12,399 bases of DNA. It comes from an uncultured Methylobacteriaceae bacterium. Lineage in GTDB: Bacteria; Pseudomonadota; Alphaproteobacteria; Rhizobiales; Beijerinckiaceae. The stretch is taken from the NCBI GenBank assembly GCA_937872715.1, contig CALMTJ010000373.1:1-12399 (forward strand), given 5' to 3'. The notes under the pieces were generated by a model. It searched no databases. It was not told the DNA's origin and saw only the letters and a program-made list of their open reading frames with translations. This document shows positions 1 to 6,332 of the stretch, piece after piece. Both the position numbers and the translations under genes were made by a program. Each line of letters starts with the position of its first letter. Position 1 is the first letter of the stretch.

Positions 1-143
1 GGGCAGAGTTTTACGATGAACGGCACATGGTGGAACTCTTCCAGGATGTGGTTCTCCGCCGAGGTGAAGAGCGCGCCCTTCCAGAACTCGCTGTATTCCG
101 GTCCGATGAAATAGCCCTCGAAGGCGACGCCGGCTTCGTCCGC
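1..143 (-). pseudogene. Protein fragment lacking its 5' end, running off the left edge
   Basis: The minus strand reads 47 residues without a stop (ADEAGVAFEGYFIGPEYSEF onward, ending VPFIVKLC at the window edge). The aromatic-rich, non-repetitive composition looks like real folded protein and not like a shadow frame. Immediately upstream in this frame is a TAG (146-144), and no ATG, GTG or TTG lies in the first 35 codons, so the 5' end is missing. The plus strand just beyond position 139 carries a different protein-like frame that also lacks its start, which suggests that a deletion or join near 135-146 removed both N-termini. I do not recognise the family and give no function. The alternative is a frameshift with a start further upstream, but no protein-like minus-strand continuation is visible past 146. 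Confidence 0.45.
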
Positions 144-390
144 CTACAACCCGATTCCCGCGAAGCCGGCCACGGCCGCCCGTCCAGTCGTGAAGATCGC
201 AGCCGCCAAGCCGGCGGCGAAGAGCGCCGCGGTGACCCGGCCCGCTCCGGCCCGGGTTCGTCTGACGCAGCGTCCGATCACGGTTGCGGCCGCCGAGCCG
301 GCCCCGGTGTTCCAGGCCGTGCAGCCCGCGCCCCGCCGCTGCACGGGCGTCGCCTGCCTCCAATACACGCTCCTCGGCGTCGGCTTCTGA
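139..390 (+). pseudogene. Ala/Pro/Lys-rich small protein, N-terminus missing
   Basis: This frame is open from 115 to a TGA at 388-390 and looks protein-like from about 139: it begins SAYNPIPAKPATAARPVVKI, continues as an Ala/Pro/Lys/Arg-rich low-complexity stretch, and ends in a short tail with two cysteines (PRRCTGVACLQ) and the hydrophobic end YTLLGVGF. This resembles the mature part of a small exported protein whose signal peptide should precede 'AYNPIP'. No signal sequence and no ATG is present, because the sequence left of about 139 belongs to an unrelated minus-strand frame. A GTG at 190 could start a 66-residue version, but it has no convincing ribosome-binding site. I therefore read it as a fragment. 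Function unknown. It could also be a chance open frame in GC-rich DNA. Confidence 0.4.
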
Positions 391-660
391 CCTGACCGTA
401 CCCACGCGGCCCTGACCGCGTTTTCCTGTCTTAGGACAGGCGCGCAGGTGCGGCTTCGCCGCGCGTGAATCGCGGCCTCAGGCGGACGGCCTCTCCCCTC
501 GAGGGATCAAACGTCTCTCTCAGCCGCGCCGGACCTGGCTGCGGCCGACCTGGATGAGGATCGGCGTCGAGCTCCCCGTCTCCGATCGCTCGTAGAGCGC
601 AGGTGGGTCCGGCCCTCGCCGGGACGAGCGGAGAGGGGGTCGCTCTCTGCGCCCGGACGG
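391..660. other. 270-bp intergenic region with small hairpins
   Basis: No protein-like frame is visible. It contains a perfect 6-bp hairpin CCTGTC-TTAG-GACAGG (425-440), a 5-bp GC hairpin GCGGC-TTC-GCCGC (450-462), and an imperfect 8-bp hairpin at 628-650 lying 11 bp past the stop codon of the minus-strand transglycosylase gene. None is followed by a T-run in the relevant direction, so none is a classical intrinsic terminator; the 628-650 stem is the likeliest 3'-end structure for the gene at 661. A 15-mer at 466-480 recurs at 2435-2449. Confidence 0.4.
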
Positions 661-2349
661 CTACTTCTTCTTCGCCGGCGCGGCGTCCTTGCCGAGGGCG
701 ACGCCGTGGACGTTGCGGTAGCGGTCGAGCCGGACGGAGATCATCGTGTCGAACTTCTCCTTGAGCTCGGAGACGGAGACCTTCTTCGCCGCCCCGTCCT
801 GGCCGGGCGCGTAGAAGATCGTCTTGTTCGCCTCGGCCGGCTTCGGGAGCAGTTCGGCGGCCGCCGTGGTCGGCGCGGCGGCGACGCGCTCGATGAGCTT
901 CTCCGCCCCGTCCGGCCCGAGGAAATGCACGAGGTAGATCTCGCCGCCCGTGAGCGGGCGTCCGATCCGCTTCCCGATCCGGAGCGCGTCCCGCTTCAGC
1001 ATCTCGCCCGCGAAGGCGGCGGACAGGAAGGCGTCGCTGCGGAGCTCGAGGATGCGGGTGCGCTCGCCCGACTCGATGGAGGACGCCTGGGCGATCTTCG
1101 CCTCCCGCTCCAGCCCGTAGGCGGCGCCGAAATCCCGGACGACCCCGAGCCAGGTCCGCTCGATGAACTGGAACAGACCCGTGGCTGAGGAGGTCTTCGC
1201 CTGGACCTCGGTCGCGAACGAGGATTCCTTGTCGGCGATCGCCATCAGGAGGATGGGATCCATCTGCACCTTGAGCGCGGCCCGGTAGATCTTCTCGACG
1301 AGGTGCCAGCGGATCTTCATGGGGCCGAAGACGATGAGCTCGTCCGGGTTGCGCGGCCCCTTCGCCTCGAGCTGCTTGGCGAGGGTGTCGTAGGCGGCGA
1401 GCTCGGGTCGCTGGCTGGCCTTGCCTCTCACGGCGGAAAGGTCGCCCGACAGGATCGACTGCCCGACGGAGGGCGCGAGCTTGATGGACGGCACGGAGAG
1501 GGGCTTCGCCTCCGCCACCTTCGTGCCGTCGGGATCGCCCGTCCCCGGGGGCGGGGCGAGCCGGATGGACGGCATGGCGGAGCCGTTCGGCTCGGCCTCG
1601 ACGTCCTGCACGTCGTAGAGCTGGTCGGCGACCTCCTGCGAGACGATCAGGACGGGCTTGTCATTGGCGAGCGACAGGATGGCGGTGGCTTGCACCACCT
1701 CCGAATCCTCCTCGGGCGCGTCGGGCACCAGCAGCCAACCGACGCCCGCTCCCAACAGCGCGAGGCAGAGGATGCCGGCGATGCCGACCGTGCCCCAGCG
1801 GTCGAAGCCGCGCCTCCCGGGCGGCGGCGGCGTGGATCCTGACGCGGGCTGGGCGGAGGCCGCGCGGCTCACCTTTGTTCCCGACGACGGGTGGCGGGAT
1901 TGCGGGGCGTCCTCGACGAAGCTCCGGATCGCGTCGACCCATTCGGCTCCCTTTCCGGCGGTCGCCCGGCTGGCCTTGAGGTCCTCCACCCCGTCCGCGA
2001 GTTGCTCCGCGATGCGGGGCGGGACGTCGAGCGCGCCCTTCAGCGCCTTGGCGGAGAGCTTGTCCTCGTCAGCTCCCGCGTAGATGGCCAGGAACCATTC
2101 GCGCAGGCTCGGCTGCGCCTTGGCGAAGGGCGTGCCGACACAGGGGAAGATCTTGAAGCCGCAGGCCCGGCAGGCGAAGGACCGGTGCTTGGCGGCCTGC
2201 ACGAAGCCGGTCCGGGCTTCGCAGGCCGGGCACGGATCGTCGCCCACCTGGAGGCGCAGAACCTCCGCGAGGCAGGCCTCCTCCGTGATCCGCGCCTCGA
2301 TGGGTTTGATGGTCCGCACGCGTCGCCCCGACCGAGACCCCGCGGCCAT
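661..2349 (-). CDS. Membrane-anchored lytic transglycosylase (SLT domain) with N-terminal IS1595-type zinc ribbon
   Basis: Numbered from an in-frame TTG at 2388 (575 aa), a four-cysteine zinc ribbon covers residues 53-76 (CPAC...CRAC). It is followed by the GTPFAKAQPSLREWFLAIYA signature and a short helical segment typical of the ribbon in IS1595-family transposases. A Pro/Ser linker leads to one transmembrane helix (about 199-221), then a disordered region with a repeated PSI(R/K)LAP motif (273-279, 300-306). A C-terminal SLT lysozyme-like domain starts near 375. The likely catalytic glutamate is E388 (ADKESSF), followed by the family's GLFQFIERTW and a later HFLGPDGAEKL motif. The topology places the ribbon in the cytoplasm and the peptidoglycan-cleaving domain in the periplasm. 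Transglycosylases cleave the MurNAc-GlcNAc bond to form anhydromuropeptides. The ATG at 2349 is preferred to the TTG at 2388; neither has a clear ribosome-binding site. It lies 97 bp downstream of the acetyltransferase gene. Domain calls are firm; the physiological role is unknown. Confidence 0.85.
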   Translation of the reverse strand: MAAGSRSGRRVRTIKPIEARITEEACLAEVLRLQVGDDPCPACEARTGFVQAAKHRSFACRACGFKIFPCVGTPFAKAQPSLREWFLAIYAGADEDKLSAKALKGALDVPPRIAEQLADGVEDLKASRATAGKGAEWVDAIRSFVEDAPQSRHPSSGTKVSRAASAQPASGSTPPPPGRRGFDRWGTVGIAGILCLALLGAGVGWLLVPDAPEEDSEVVQATAILSLANDKPVLIVSQEVADQLYDVQDVEAEPNGSAMPSIRLAPPPGTGDPDGTKVAEAKPLSVPSIKLAPSVGQSILSGDLSAVRGKASQRPELAAYDTLAKQLEAKGPRNPDELIVFGPMKIRWHLVEKIYRAALKVQMDPILLMAIADKESSFATEVQAKTSSATGLFQFIERTWLGVVRDFGAAYGLEREAKIAQASSIESGERTRILELRSDAFLSAAFAGEMLKRDALRIGKRIGRPLTGGEIYLVHFLGPDGAEKLIERVAAAPTTAAAELLPKPAEANKTIFYAPGQDGAAKKVSVSELKEKFDTMISVRLDRYRNVHGVALGKDAAPAKKK

Positions 2350-2446
2350 GACGTCGCGAGGTCGGGCCGCCGCGTCCTTGTACCCCAAGCCCGCGGCAAG
2401 GTCGAACGGCGGCGCGGCCCGGGTGGCCGCATGATGAATCGCGGCC

Positions 2447-2896
2447 TCAACCGTCGAGACGCCGCTCGTAGCGCCAAGCGGCCTCGCCGTCCTCGTAATA
2501 CGCGGCCACGACGGCGAAACGCGTATAGCCGGCGCTCTGGTACAGGCGCCTCGCCGCCTCGTTATCCGCCCGGACCTCGAGCCGGAGCCTGTCGCAGCCG
2601 GCCTCGCGGGCCGCAGCCTCCGCTCCGCGCAGGAGCGCGCGCCCGAGCCCCCGCCCCGCCCGCGCGGGGGCGACGGCGACCGATGTCAACCGCGCCAGCC
2701 GCGAGCCGCGCCGGAGCTGGACCAGAACGTAGCCTGCGAGGTCCCCGCCCTCCGGACCAGCCGCGAGCGCCAGGATCGTCGGCGAGACGACCGCGTGCCG
2801 GAAGGCGCGGCGGTCCAGCCTGTCGGTGGCGAAGGCCGCCTCCTCGAGCCGCAGGAGCGCGTCCACATCGGCCGCGACGGCCGGTCTGATCCTCAC
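2447..2896 (-). CDS. GNAT-family N-acetyltransferase, RimI-like
   Basis: A 149-residue GNAT protein, the normal size for RimI-type enzymes. The acetyl-CoA-binding motif A is at 73-89 (VAVAPARAGRGLGRALL). Motif B follows at about 107-127 (EVRADNEAARRLYQSAGYTR), then the AAYYEDGEAAWR tail seen in RimI-like proteins. RimI acetylates the N-terminus of ribosomal protein S18, but many close paralogues act on other proteins or small molecules, so the substrate is not assigned. The start is taken as GTG at 2896-2894 because it overlaps the upstream glucan-protein stop codon in a GTGA arrangement, typical of translational coupling, and the homologous region begins at once (VRIRPAVAADV). The same frame stays open far upstream across the neighbouring gene, so an automatic caller could choose a wrongly extended start. 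Confidence 0.88.
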   Translation of the reverse strand: MRIRPAVAADVDALLRLEEAAFATDRLDRRAFRHAVVSPTILALAAGPEGGDLAGYVLVQLRRGSRLARLTSVAVAPARAGRGLGRALLRGAEAAAREAGCDRLRLEVRADNEAARRLYQSAGYTRFAVVAAYYEDGEAAWRYERRLDG

Positions 2897-4446
2897 TCGG
2901 CCGTCCAGCGATAGGTCCAGGTCTCGGTCAGGGCCTTGCCGCCCGACCGGAGATAGGCGCGCAGGTCCGCGGACTGACCGGGTTCGAGCTTGACGTCGAT
3001 CGCCGCCCGGAAGCCGCCGGTATGGTCGTTCGGAACCACGGAGGTGGCGACGACGCGGCCGGCGGAGACGGTAGGCACCACCTCCAGGATAGACGGGTCC
3101 GCCCGGTAATAGGAGAGTTTGCCGCCGGCGAAGTCCACGAGGAAGCGCCGCGAGGTCCGGTCCCCGGCCTCGACGGATCCGGAGGCGCGGGCCGGCGCGA
3201 CGAAGGTGTTCACCACCTTGCCGCCCGGATGGAGCCAATCGCCCGTGTCGAGCGACTTGATGCGGTAGCCGAAGGAGACCTCCTGCCCGGCCTCGTAGGG
3301 CAGGCGCGGCGTCCAATAGGCGACGACGTTGTCGTGGACCTCGGCCGAGGTCGGGATCTCGACGAGCTCGATCCGGCCCTCGCCCCAGTTCCCGCCGGGC
3401 TCCACCCAATAGGAGGGACGGAGCTGGTAGCCGGCCTCGAGATCCTGGTAGCTCTCGAAGCTGCGGTCGCGCTGCATGAGGCCGAAGCCGCGTGGGTTGG
3501 TGTCCCCGAAACCCGTCGCCGTCTTCGCGCCCGGGTTGCGGATCGGTCGCCACAGCCATTCTCCGGACGAGAGGTGGACGAGAAGCCCGTCCGTGTCGTG
3601 GAGCTCCGGCCGGAAATCGTCGCCCGTCCGCCGCTCGTTCTCCCCGGAGAAGTACATGGAAGTGAGCGGCGCGAGCCCCACCGCCGCCATCTGCCGCCGC
3701 GGAAACAGGGTAGCGGAGACCTCGATCGTGGTCTCGTTCGCCGGATAGATCTCGAACCGGTAGGCGCCCGCGACGGACGCGCCGTCGAGCAGCCCGAAGA
3801 TCGTGATCCGCTCCGCGCCCTGCGCCGGGACGTCGATCCAGAACTCGCGGAAGAAGGGGAATTCCTCGGGCTCGCCCGACTGGACGTTGACGGACAGGCC
3901 GCGGGCCGAGATCCCGTATTGCTGGCCCCGGCTGAGGAAGCGGTAATAGCTCGCGCCCAGGAAGGCGATGAGCTCGTCCAGCACCTTCGGGCTGTTCAAC
4001 GGGTAATGGAGGCGGAACCCGGCGTAGCCGAGATTGACCGGCAGAGGCCGGTCGAGCTTCGGCCGGCCGAAATCGAAGAGCTGCGGCCCGTAGGGTACGG
4101 GCGTCGGCACGCCGTCCCGGATCACGTTCACGGTGATCGGGCGGCTGTACAGGAAGCCAAGGTGGAAGAGCTGCAGCCGGAACGGCCGCCCGGGGACGTT
4201 CAGGAGGGCGCGGTCCGGCCGGAAGCGGATGTCCCGGTAGGCGTCGAAATCGAGATTGGCGATGGGCTCGGGAAGCGGCGGGACCGAGCCGTCGAAGGGC
4301 GTGGCGGCGAGGTCGCGGGCCCGCCGCACCGCGTCCTCGAACCGGAACGGGATCAGGGGCGGGATCCCGGCCTGCTGTCCCGTGGCCGGGGAGGCGGCCG
4401 CGGCCGCCAGCGTGGCGAGCGCCGCCCGGCGCGTGAGATCGGTCAT
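2893..4446 (-). CDS. opgG: Periplasmic glucan biosynthesis protein, OpgG/OpgD (MdoG) family
   Basis: A 517-residue protein matching the OpgG/OpgD family in length and landmarks, e.g. FRLQLFHLGFLYSRPI, EFPFFREFWID and GFGLMQRDRSFESYQDLEA. These proteins act in the periplasm on osmoregulated periplasmic glucans, assisting backbone formation or branching after OpgH polymerises glucose. The N-terminus carries a twin-arginine type signal (TRRAALATLAAAAASPATG, arginines at 6 and 7), so export folded through Tat is expected. OpgD of Escherichia coli uses Tat while OpgG uses Sec, so this copy may be closer to OpgD functionally; the symbol names the family. The ATG at 4446 is the only start that gives a signal peptide directly. 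No opgH glucosyltransferase is in the window. It heads a minus-strand unit with the overlapping acetyltransferase gene. Confidence 0.9.
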   Translation of the reverse strand: MTDLTRRAALATLAAAAASPATGQQAGIPPLIPFRFEDAVRRARDLAATPFDGSVPPLPEPIANLDFDAYRDIRFRPDRALLNVPGRPFRLQLFHLGFLYSRPITVNVIRDGVPTPVPYGPQLFDFGRPKLDRPLPVNLGYAGFRLHYPLNSPKVLDELIAFLGASYYRFLSRGQQYGISARGLSVNVQSGEPEEFPFFREFWIDVPAQGAERITIFGLLDGASVAGAYRFEIYPANETTIEVSATLFPRRQMAAVGLAPLTSMYFSGENERRTGDDFRPELHDTDGLLVHLSSGEWLWRPIRNPGAKTATGFGDTNPRGFGLMQRDRSFESYQDLEAGYQLRPSYWVEPGGNWGEGRIELVEIPTSAEVHDNVVAYWTPRLPYEAGQEVSFGYRIKSLDTGDWLHPGGKVVNTFVAPARASGSVEAGDRTSRRFLVDFAGGKLSYYRADPSILEVVPTVSAGRVVATSVVPNDHTGGFRAAIDVKLEPGQSADLRAYLRSGGKALTETWTYRWTAE

Positions 4447-4515
4447 GTGTCGGTCGCAGACGGTTGACGATGCGGAAGGGAGTACATGACCGGAGGCAGG
4501 TGAGAATCCGGTGAA

Positions 4516-4531
4516 CGGGGCGACCGCCCCG
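4516..4531. repeat. GC-rich perfect hairpin upstream of the glucan gene
   Basis: Perfect 6-bp inverted repeat CGGGGC-GACC-GCCCCG lying 70 bp upstream of the glucan-protein start, in its probable 5' leader or promoter region. There is no T-run on either strand, so it is not a terminator. It could be an operator half-site pair or an mRNA stem; nothing else identifies it. Confidence 0.35.
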
Positions 4532-4549
4532 GCCGTTCGCGAATGCCAC

Positions 4550-4578
4550 TTGTACCCCCGGCCGAATTCACCTATCTG
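4550..4578 (+). promoter_or_regulatory. Weak candidate promoter for the ornithine decarboxylase transcript
   Basis: TTGTAC (4550-4555) and TATCTG (4573-4578) are separated by 17 bp. Each matches only half of the sigma-70 consensus hexamer, and the correct spacing is the main support. If used, transcription would start near 4585, giving a leader of about 480 nt and so including the structured region that follows. This is a guess to anchor mapping, not a firm call. Confidence 0.2.
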
Positions 4579-4659
4579 ACCCCTGCCCAATTTCGCACGT
4601 GCCTGTGGCCGCGTGCCGGTTGGTGGGCATCCGGACAAGAGGCCGGACAGCCGCCAGGG

Positions 4660-5053
4660 GTTCAGGACTGTTGCCGAGAGGGCTGGATCCCTCCAGGCGG
4701 CCGTTCGGGTGGAAACACCTGCCCCGACAACAACCGGCAGCCGGAGGGTTAAACCGGCGAACCCCGCACTCCACGGGGGACGTAGCTTGAAGCAACGACG
4801 AACGGGCTTTTTTGGTCTCGTCCGCCCTCCAAAGGCGGACACCGAAGAGGCTTGTTTATCTTGCCGGGCGTGCGGATGGGTCTCCCATCCAAACGAAGGC
4901 AGCATCGTCGGGTCGACGGTGCGTTGAGCCGCATCCGCGTTTCCAACGCGCGGGGCGTCGCAGCGCTCGCCGAACCCAATGACGCCGGGCGCGAAGGATG
5001 TCCTTCCGCCTGAATTTCAACCGGGGCCGGCCTGCCGGCACGTTGAACCTTCT
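4660..5053 (+). ncRNA. Structured 5' leader of ornithine decarboxylase, candidate speF-type RNA
   Basis: The long leader upstream of ornithine decarboxylase is packed with perfect hairpins on the plus strand: 4678-4693 (5 bp), 4708-4719 (GGTG-GAAA-CACC, a GNRA tetraloop that favours plus-strand transcription), 4740-4758 (5 bp), 4762-4778 (5 bp), 4820-4840 (7 bp, GTCCGCC/GGCGGAC, extended by outer pairs 4812-4816 with 4841-4845), 4874-4890 (7 bp, GGATGGG-TCT-CCCATCC), 4904-4920 (7 bp including one G-U pair), 4936-4950 (6 bp) and 5026-5039 (5 bp). A T6 run sits at 4808-4813. A cis-regulatory RNA called speF (Rfam family of that name), several hundred nt long, is known upstream of ornithine decarboxylase in alphaproteobacteria. 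Position, length and phylum fit, but I could not align to the family model, so identity and borders are inferred. The TCTCCCA at 4881-4887 is fully complementary to TGGGAGA at the ribosome-binding site. Confidence 0.65.
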
Positions 5054-5060
5054 GGGAGAG
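5054..5060 (+). promoter_or_regulatory. Ribosome-binding site of ornithine decarboxylase
   Basis: GGGAGAG with 4 nt before the ATG at 5065 fixes the start. It can pair with 4881-4887 in the leader RNA, so its accessibility may be regulated. A 5-bp hairpin (5026-5039) lies just upstream. Confidence 0.65.
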
Positions 5061-5064
5061 CGCC

Positions 5065-6225
5065 ATGACGGAGCGCATCCGCGATTTCCTGCACGACCGC
5101 CGGCGGGCGGGTCTCGACGACGGGCCGGTGCTCGTGGTCGATCTCGAGGTGGTGCGCGAGAACTATGAGAAGTTCGCGCGCGCCCTGCCGGACACCCGCG
5201 TCTTCTACGCGGTCAAGGCCAATCCCGAGCCGAAGCTCCTGAAGCTTCTGGCCGAGCTCGGCTCGTGCTTCGACACGGCCTCCGTGGCGGAGATCCGCAT
5301 GGCGCTGGAGGCGGGGGCGACCCCCGAGCGCGTGTCCTTCGGCAACACGATCAAGAAGGAGCGCGACATCGCCCGGGCGCTGGAGCTCGGCGTGCGCCTC
5401 TTCGCGGTCGATTGCGAGGCCGAGGTCGAGAAGATCGCCCGGGCGAAGGCCCTCACGGCGACCGACGCCGTGCGCGTGTTCTGCCGCATCCTGTGCGACG
5501 GCGCGGGCGCGGAATGGCCGCTGTCGCGGAAGTTCGGCTGCATGCCGGAGATGGCCGTCGAGGTTCTCGAGCACGCCCACCGGGTCGGGCTCGAAGCCTA
5601 TGGCGTGTCCTTCCATGTCGGCTCCCAGCAGCCGAATACGGAGGCCTGGGACGGCGCGCTCGCGTCCTCCTCGCGGATTTTCGGCGAGTTGGCGGAGCGC
5701 GGCATCCACCTGTCGATGGTCAATCTCGGCGGCGGGTTCCCGACGAAGTACCTGAAGGACGTCCCGGCGGTCGAAGCCTACGGCGATTCGATCTTCCGGG
5801 CGCTCTCCAAGCATTTCGGCAACCGGCTGCCCGAGACGATCATCGAGCCGGGCCGCGGCATGGTCGGCAATGCGGGGATCATCGAATCGGAGGTCGTGCT
5901 CGTCTCGCAGAAGAGCCACGCCGAGGAGGAGGTGCGGTGGGTCTACCTGGACATCGGCAAGTTCGGCGGTCTCGCCGAGACGATGGACGAGTCGATCCGA
6001 TACGACATCCGCACGGAGCGCGACGCCGAGCGGCGCATCCCCTGCGTCCTCGCCGGCCCGACCTGCGATTCGGCCGACGTGATGTACGAGAAGACGCCGT
6101 ACTGGCTGCCGGTCTCGCTCGCGATCGGCGACCGCGTCCTGATCGAGGGCACGGGAGCCTATACGGCGACCTACTCGTCCGTCGCCTTCAACGGCCTCCC
6201 GCCGCTGGCCACGCACGTCATCTGA
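5065..6225 (+). CDS. Ornithine decarboxylase, PLP-dependent fold-type III
   Basis: A 386-residue cytosolic decarboxylase converting L-ornithine to putrescine, the first committed step of polyamine synthesis. It has the alanine-racemase-like barrel followed by a beta domain. Visible landmarks are the PLP lysine K51 in YAVKANP, FHVGSQ at 183-188, the phosphate-binding LGGGFP at 221-226, EPGRGMVG at 261-268, the catalytic cysteine motif GPTCDSAD with C334 and D335, and GAYT near 364. The CDxxD arrangement is that of eukaryotic-type ornithine decarboxylases; some bacterial relatives also accept lysine, so dual activity is possible. The ATG has a good ribosome-binding site (GGGAGAG). It sits behind a long structured leader, suggesting post-transcriptional control, perhaps by ornithine or polyamines. 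Downstream homospermidine synthase consumes its product. The gene would usually be named speF, odc or speC by different annotators, so no symbol is given. Confidence 0.95.
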   Translation: MTERIRDFLHDRRRAGLDDGPVLVVDLEVVRENYEKFARALPDTRVFYAVKANPEPKLLKLLAELGSCFDTASVAEIRMALEAGATPERVSFGNTIKKERDIARALELGVRLFAVDCEAEVEKIARAKALTATDAVRVFCRILCDGAGAEWPLSRKFGCMPEMAVEVLEHAHRVGLEAYGVSFHVGSQQPNTEAWDGALASSSRIFGELAERGIHLSMVNLGGGFPTKYLKDVPAVEAYGDSIFRALSKHFGNRLPETIIEPGRGMVGNAGIIESEVVLVSQKSHAEEEVRWVYLDIGKFGGLAETMDESIRYDIRTERDAERRIPCVLAGPTCDSADVMYEKTPYWLPVSLAIGDRVLIEGTGAYTATYSSVAFNGLPPLATHVI

Positions 6226-6233
6226 CGGCGATG

Positions 6234-6259
6234 CCTCTCCCCGCCCAGGCGGGGAGAGG
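6234..6259 (+). terminator. Long GC hairpin after ornithine decarboxylase
   Basis: A near-perfect inverted repeat, CCTCTCCCCGCC / GGCGGGGAGAGG separated by 2 nt (an 11-bp stem with a 4-nt loop), starts 8 bp after the stop codon. There is no T-tract, so it more likely stabilises the 3' end or acts with Rho. Hairpins of this CCTCTCCCCGC type recur as extragenic elements in many proteobacterial genomes, usually with a nearby GTGAGGGG; GAGTGAGGGG at 6282-6291 fits that. Confidence 0.55.
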
Positions 6260-6332
6260 TTGAGGGATGCGAGCGCCGGCCGAGTGAGGGGCAACCCTAT
6301 CCGGACGGTGCGGATCCTGACCTCTGCCCTCG

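Noticed and set aside
425..440. Perfect hairpin as an intrinsic terminator of the fragment at 139-390
   Set aside because: The stem is only 6 bp and no T-run follows on the plus strand; the four T bases precede the stem.
2130..2240. Remnant of an IS1595 insertion sequence
   Set aside because: The zinc ribbon is in frame with a transmembrane helix and SLT domain. No DDE catalytic region or terminal inverted repeats are visible, so it is a fusion protein and not an element.
3022..4467. 481-codon open frame opposite the glucan gene
   Set aside because: It is a shadow of the opgG reading frame: charged, repetitive composition with no domain, lying wholly antisense to a clear family member.
4490..4532. 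GGTGAGAATCCGG next to a GC stem, resembling part of a cobalamin riboswitch
   Set aside because: Only this short string matches. The other conserved blocks expected nearby (the GCTG-CCCGCAAC-like segment, GCCACTG and GGAGACCTGCC) are absent on both strands.
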